NCBI RefSeq assembly: GCF_026168105.1
Contig: NZ_LBMW01000030.1
Span: 1 to 64,000, forward strand
Length of the DNA: 64,000 nt
Origin: Streptomyces hygroscopicus
Lineage (GTDB): Bacteria; Actinomycetota; Actinomycetes; Streptomycetales; Streptomycetaceae
Direction: 5' to 3'
The notes beneath the pieces were generated by a model. That model was not told where the DNA came from. It saw only the letters and a program-made list of their open reading frames with translations, and searched no databases. A program made the position numbers and the translations under genes. This document shows, piece after piece, positions 61,627 through 64,000 of the stretch (within the stretch, counting starts at the first letter, position 1; every line of letters begins with the position of its first letter).

Positions 61627-61989
61627 GTGATCATTCTCGGACTCATCGCCGGTGCCCTGACCACATGCTGCTGGCTGCCCCAGCTGTTCAAATCGTGGCG
61701 CACACGCTCGACTGCGGATTTCTCCTGGCTCTACCTCGCAGTCTTCGGCACCGGCATCGCTCTCTGGATGGCCTACGGGCTCCAGAAGCGAGATGTCGCC
61801 ATCGTGGTGACCAACACCCTGACCCTGACACTCACCCTTGGAGTGGTCGGGCTCAAAGTCTGGCTCGACATCCTCAAGCCTCGCGCGCGGCTCCGTGCTG
61901 AAACCACCGCCAGACGATCCCCGCGACCGAGCCCACTACCGCCGACGCCGCAACGAGCACGGAGGCTGGCACGCGGCCGCCCGTCTTGA
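61627..61989 (+). CDS. SemiSWEET-like PQ-loop sugar transporter
   Basis: A 120-residue protein from GTG 61627 with AAAGGA upstream. Three helices and a canonical PQ loop (TTCCWLPQLFKSWRTRSTAD) are followed by FSWLYLAVFGTGIALWMAYG and VVTNTLTLTLTLGVVGLKVW. Bacterial SemiSWEETs dimerise and move mono- or disaccharides down their gradient. Being the last gene of the glycosylation operon, 77 bp after galU, it may move the sugar or cyclitol product. The last 35 residues are Arg/Pro-rich and disordered. Confidence 0.8.
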   Translation: MIILGLIAGALTTCCWLPQLFKSWRTRSTADFSWLYLAVFGTGIALWMAYGLQKRDVAIVVTNTLTLTLTLGVVGLKVWLDILKPRARLRAETTARRSPRPSPLPPTPQRARRLARGRPS

Positions 61990-62038
61990 GACAGACGCGG
62001 CAGACAGGCCGGCGAGTCCGGGGCGGAGCCTGAAGATT

Positions 62039-62641
62039 TCAAGTGGTCTTGTGCCCCCATTGCGGCCCGACCAGGGTCCACTCCCTTTCCCACTGCCCAA
62101 TGCGCCGACGGTCGAGCCACCACCGCCCGGCGCTGCCGGTGGCGAACACCACGCCGCTCAGGGCGAGGGCGGCCCAGGCTCCGAGGAGCCCCGCCTCGAC
62201 GGCCGCATGGGCGGGGGTCGGCGGCCGAGTGCTCAGCATCCCCTGACCATCGATCCAGATCCTGACCGTGGAGCCGGCTTTCTTCCCGGTGGACACCAGC
62301 GTCATGCCCTTGTGCGCGGAACCGTCCGAGGTCGTCCAGCGAACCTCTGCCGAGGCCAGGTCCCTGCCCACTCCCAAGGTCGCCATGCGCGGGACATCGG
62401 TGAGGAGCACGGCGCGGGCAGGGGTCCGCTCGGCCCGCTGCTGGGCGAAGACCTGGTCCGCGGCATGGGCAGTCACGACGCCCGCGAGCGTGCCACCTAC
62501 TGCGATCAGGGTCCCCAGGGCCAGCAGGAGCCATGCCTCGAGGACGTCGTCGCGTCGACGGATCGGGTTGTTCCGCCACCGCCACAGCAGCGGCCGTGTT
62601 CGCCTGCGCTTCCTGTTCGCGGGCTTGCCCTTGCGTATCAT
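62039..62641 (-). CDS. Rv1733c-family membrane protein
   Basis: A 200-residue protein from ATG 62641 with GAGGAGGTG upstream. A basic N terminus (KPANRKRRRTRPLLWRWRNN then PIRRRDDVLEAWLLLALGTL), one membrane helix, an extracytoplasmic domain with AEVRWTTSDGSAHKGMTLVS, and a second helix (LGAWAALALSGVVFATG) match the Rv1733c family, abundant in Streptomyces and known as a dormancy-associated antigen in mycobacteria. Function unknown. It converges with the cyclitol cluster, ending 50 bp from the SemiSWEET gene. Confidence 0.75.
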   Translation of the reverse strand: MIRKGKPANRKRRRTRPLLWRWRNNPIRRRDDVLEAWLLLALGTLIAVGGTLAGVVTAHAADQVFAQQRAERTPARAVLLTDVPRMATLGVGRDLASAEVRWTTSDGSAHKGMTLVSTGKKAGSTVRIWIDGQGMLSTRPPTPAHAAVEAGLLGAWAALALSGVVFATGSAGRWWLDRRRIGQWEREWTLVGPQWGHKTT

Positions 62642-63066
62642 TCCGCACCTCCTCGTTGTCACCGACACGAAGGTGACAGCCCGAGCAGGGCCGCGAGATG
62701 GGCCGAACAGGCTGAAGTGGAGGGCCGGCCGGGGGCAAGTCGGAGAGAACGGCGGGCTGTTCGGCCCAGACCGCGCACGGTCCCGTTGACACGTCGGATC
62801 ACTGCCCAGGCCTTGGTCGGCCGTGCCCTGACCGGCCCGACGAAGGGGACATCGGCTCCTCACCGTGCCGCCGCGGTGCTCTCACGCTCTTAGCACACCC
62901 CGCCTTGGGTACGGCCCGGAGGGTCCGGCCAGTTCGCGACCTACACCGGAGTAGGTGTGAGACGCTGACTGACCGTCCCGCCGCAGTGGCCGCGGTCCTG
63001 GACCACGTCGACCCAGACGCCCCGGTTCCAGACCGTTGACGCCCGCGCGGTCACGGCCGTGATCGC
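62642..63066. other. Intergenic between two minus-strand genes
   Basis: No ribosome site with a credible protein. A short plus-strand patch near 62985-63040 (AAVLDHVDPDAPVP) reads like the end of a protein but has no body. The region presumably carries the promoter of the Rv1733c gene. Confidence 0.4.
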
Positions 63067-63474
63067 CTAGGGGCTCGTCGGCCGGCCCGCGGCGGAGGGG
63101 CACCGGGCGGGCATGGCAGCGAGATCTTCGGGCAGGCGGTCGTACCTTTGGAAGACGCCATCCAGCCCCGCGCCGCTCAGTACTCGCAGGAATCGGGCGC
63201 TGTCCGTGACGAGGCGCAGCCGGCCGTGCCGTTCCATGACCCGGTTATACGCCCGGCACAGCAGCCGAAGTCCGGCGCAGTCGATGAAGGACACGGCGCG
63301 AAGGTCCAGCACGAGATCGGGGTGGACGGCCGCCGTCAGGTCGTCGAGGCGCGCCCCCAGGGGCAGTGCCGTGAGGATGTCGATCTCACCGCGCAGCTCC
63401 ACGACGGTGGTCCCCCCGACGGCACGTTCGGTGTGGCGGGGCTCGGACCTGATGAGGGTATCGGGCATGGTCAC
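63067..63474 (-). CDS. STAS-domain anti-sigma factor antagonist, Cys at the phosphorylation site
   Basis: A 135-residue protein with a single STAS domain: VVELRGEIDILTALPLGARL, PDLVLDLRAVSFIDCAGLRL and RLRLVTDSARFLRVLSGAGL. SpoIIAA-type antagonists have DSxG at the kinase-targeted Ser; here it reads FIDCAGL, so the Ser is Cys, as in some Streptomyces paralogues. Phosphorylation at that position is therefore impossible unless another residue serves. GTG 63474 has GGA six bases upstream; ATG 63468 is an alternative. No anti-sigma kinase is adjacent, but a SpoIIE phosphatase end lies at the other end of the window. Confidence 0.85.
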   Translation of the reverse strand: MTMPDTLIRSEPRHTERAVGGTTVVELRGEIDILTALPLGARLDDLTAAVHPDLVLDLRAVSFIDCAGLRLLCRAYNRVMERHGRLRLVTDSARFLRVLSGAGLDGVFQRYDRLPEDLAAMPARCPSAAGRPTSP

Positions 63475-63646
63475 AGGAAATCCGGGCCGATGGGAGCGGC
63501 GGAAGGGCCGTTCGGCCTCCCAGGGCCGCCACCCTTCCTGGGGCCGCTCTCCGGTCAGGGCGGGACCGGCGGTCCCTCACCCGTGGCCGCAGCCGTCCTC
63601 AGCATGGAGCCCAACCTCCTCCACCGGGTGAAAGACAGGCTGATTC

Positions 63647-64000
63647 GTGTATCCGAACGATGGTTTCCGCGAACGCGGCCGTCACGAGTGCCTGAGCCTG
63701 CCGGCGACCGAACCGATCGGCCGTATCGTCCACACGCGCCGGGCCCTGCCCGCCATCGTGCCGGTCAACTTCGGCCTGGACGGCGACGGAGCGGTGCTGC
63801 TGCGCACTTCGGCGGCCTCGGAACCGGACCGCGCGGTCGACGGCGCGGTCGTCGCCTTCGAGCCGGACTCGGTCGACGTGGCCGCGCACTCCGGCTGGAG
63901 CGTCGTCGTCCGGCGAGGCCCTGCTCGACCCGAGCGCAACCACCAGGCTGACCCAACCGAAGGATCATCCTGTCGGCAGGCCTCGAACAACCTGACACTG
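63647..64000 (+). pseudogene. Pyridoxamine 5'-phosphate oxidase-like (PPOX) protein, frameshifted, 3' cut by window
   Basis: From GTG 63647 the frame reads ECLSLPATEPIGRIVHTRRA, LPAIVPVNFGLDGDGAVLLR and VDVAAHSGWSVVV, the split-barrel flavin/F420-binding fold of small Streptomyces PPOX proteins. After VVVR near 63910 the natural continuation (GEALLDPSATTRLTQPKDHP) is in another frame, which then stops near 63993. A one-base shift separates them. It could be a real mutation or a sequence error. Confidence 0.6.

Noticed and set aside
1..64000. tRNA, rRNA, attachment sites and riboswitches
   Set aside because: I looked for tRNA acceptor/T-loop patterns and long conserved RNA motifs while reading and saw none. 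The direct repeats found are not next to a tRNA end, so no att site is claimed.

Overview
The window is very GC-rich, with Streptomyces-type codon usage and families almost confined to actinomycetes: a conservon (cvnA-E), DUF6879/XRE-DUF5753 regulators, SpoIIE/STAS anti-sigma proteins and an LAXTG-anchored esterase. It reads as a Streptomyces chromosome, probably an arm region, because it alternates intact operons with stretches of broken mobile DNA. I saw no rRNA or tRNA gene.

1-16.4 kb is a scrapyard of accessory DNA: the end of a SpoIIE phosphatase, a SWIM-partner protein, a VanX-like dipeptidase, a truncated ISAzo13 transposase, remnants of an integrative-element operon, a three-repeat type I-E-like CRISPR remnant with no cas genes, a 298-bp direct repeat flanking a glycine-rich repeat protein, and an A/T-richer island (about 10.6-14.7 kb) encoding an HExxH metallopeptidase of toxin-like architecture and a large unknown protein. 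The island ends in pieces of a methyltransferase, an AraC regulator, a group II intron maturase and an IS110 transposase.

16.8-29.3 kb holds regulation and surface functions: a DUF6879/XRE cluster, an LAETG-anchored GDSL esterase, a complete conservon with its own promoter and a P450 lacking the normal ExxR motif, and a LysR regulator. 29.5-43.8 kb is a sulfate-ester scavenging locus: a DUF3604/PHP enzyme with a natural His-rich N terminus, an MFS transporter, a ROK repressor with an apparently leaderless operator-bearing promoter, a sulfonate/nitrate-type ABC importer, a Cys-type sulfatase and a dedicated formylglycine-generating enzyme.

46.3-62.0 kb is the most interesting part. A sugar phosphate cyclase of the 2-epi-5-epi-valiolone synthase type is followed by an aldo/keto reductase, a CetB-like VOC protein, a Zn-dehydrogenase, an MFS transporter and an alditol-oxidase-like flavoenzyme. 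A GntR/PP2C pair separates these from a second, tightly coupled operon: Zn-dehydrogenase, GT4 glycosyltransferase, GalE, a GH63-like glycosidase, a Gfo/Idh/MocA oxidoreductase, GalU and a SemiSWEET-like protein. There is no aminotransferase, cyclitol kinase or NDP-cyclitol synthase. I infer a nitrogen-free, probably glycosylated C7-cyclitol (carbasugar) pathway, controlled by GntR through a CTGTATANAC operator seen both at gntR and inside the glycosyltransferase promoter. The window ends with an Rv1733c-type membrane protein, a STAS protein and a frameshifted PPOX gene.
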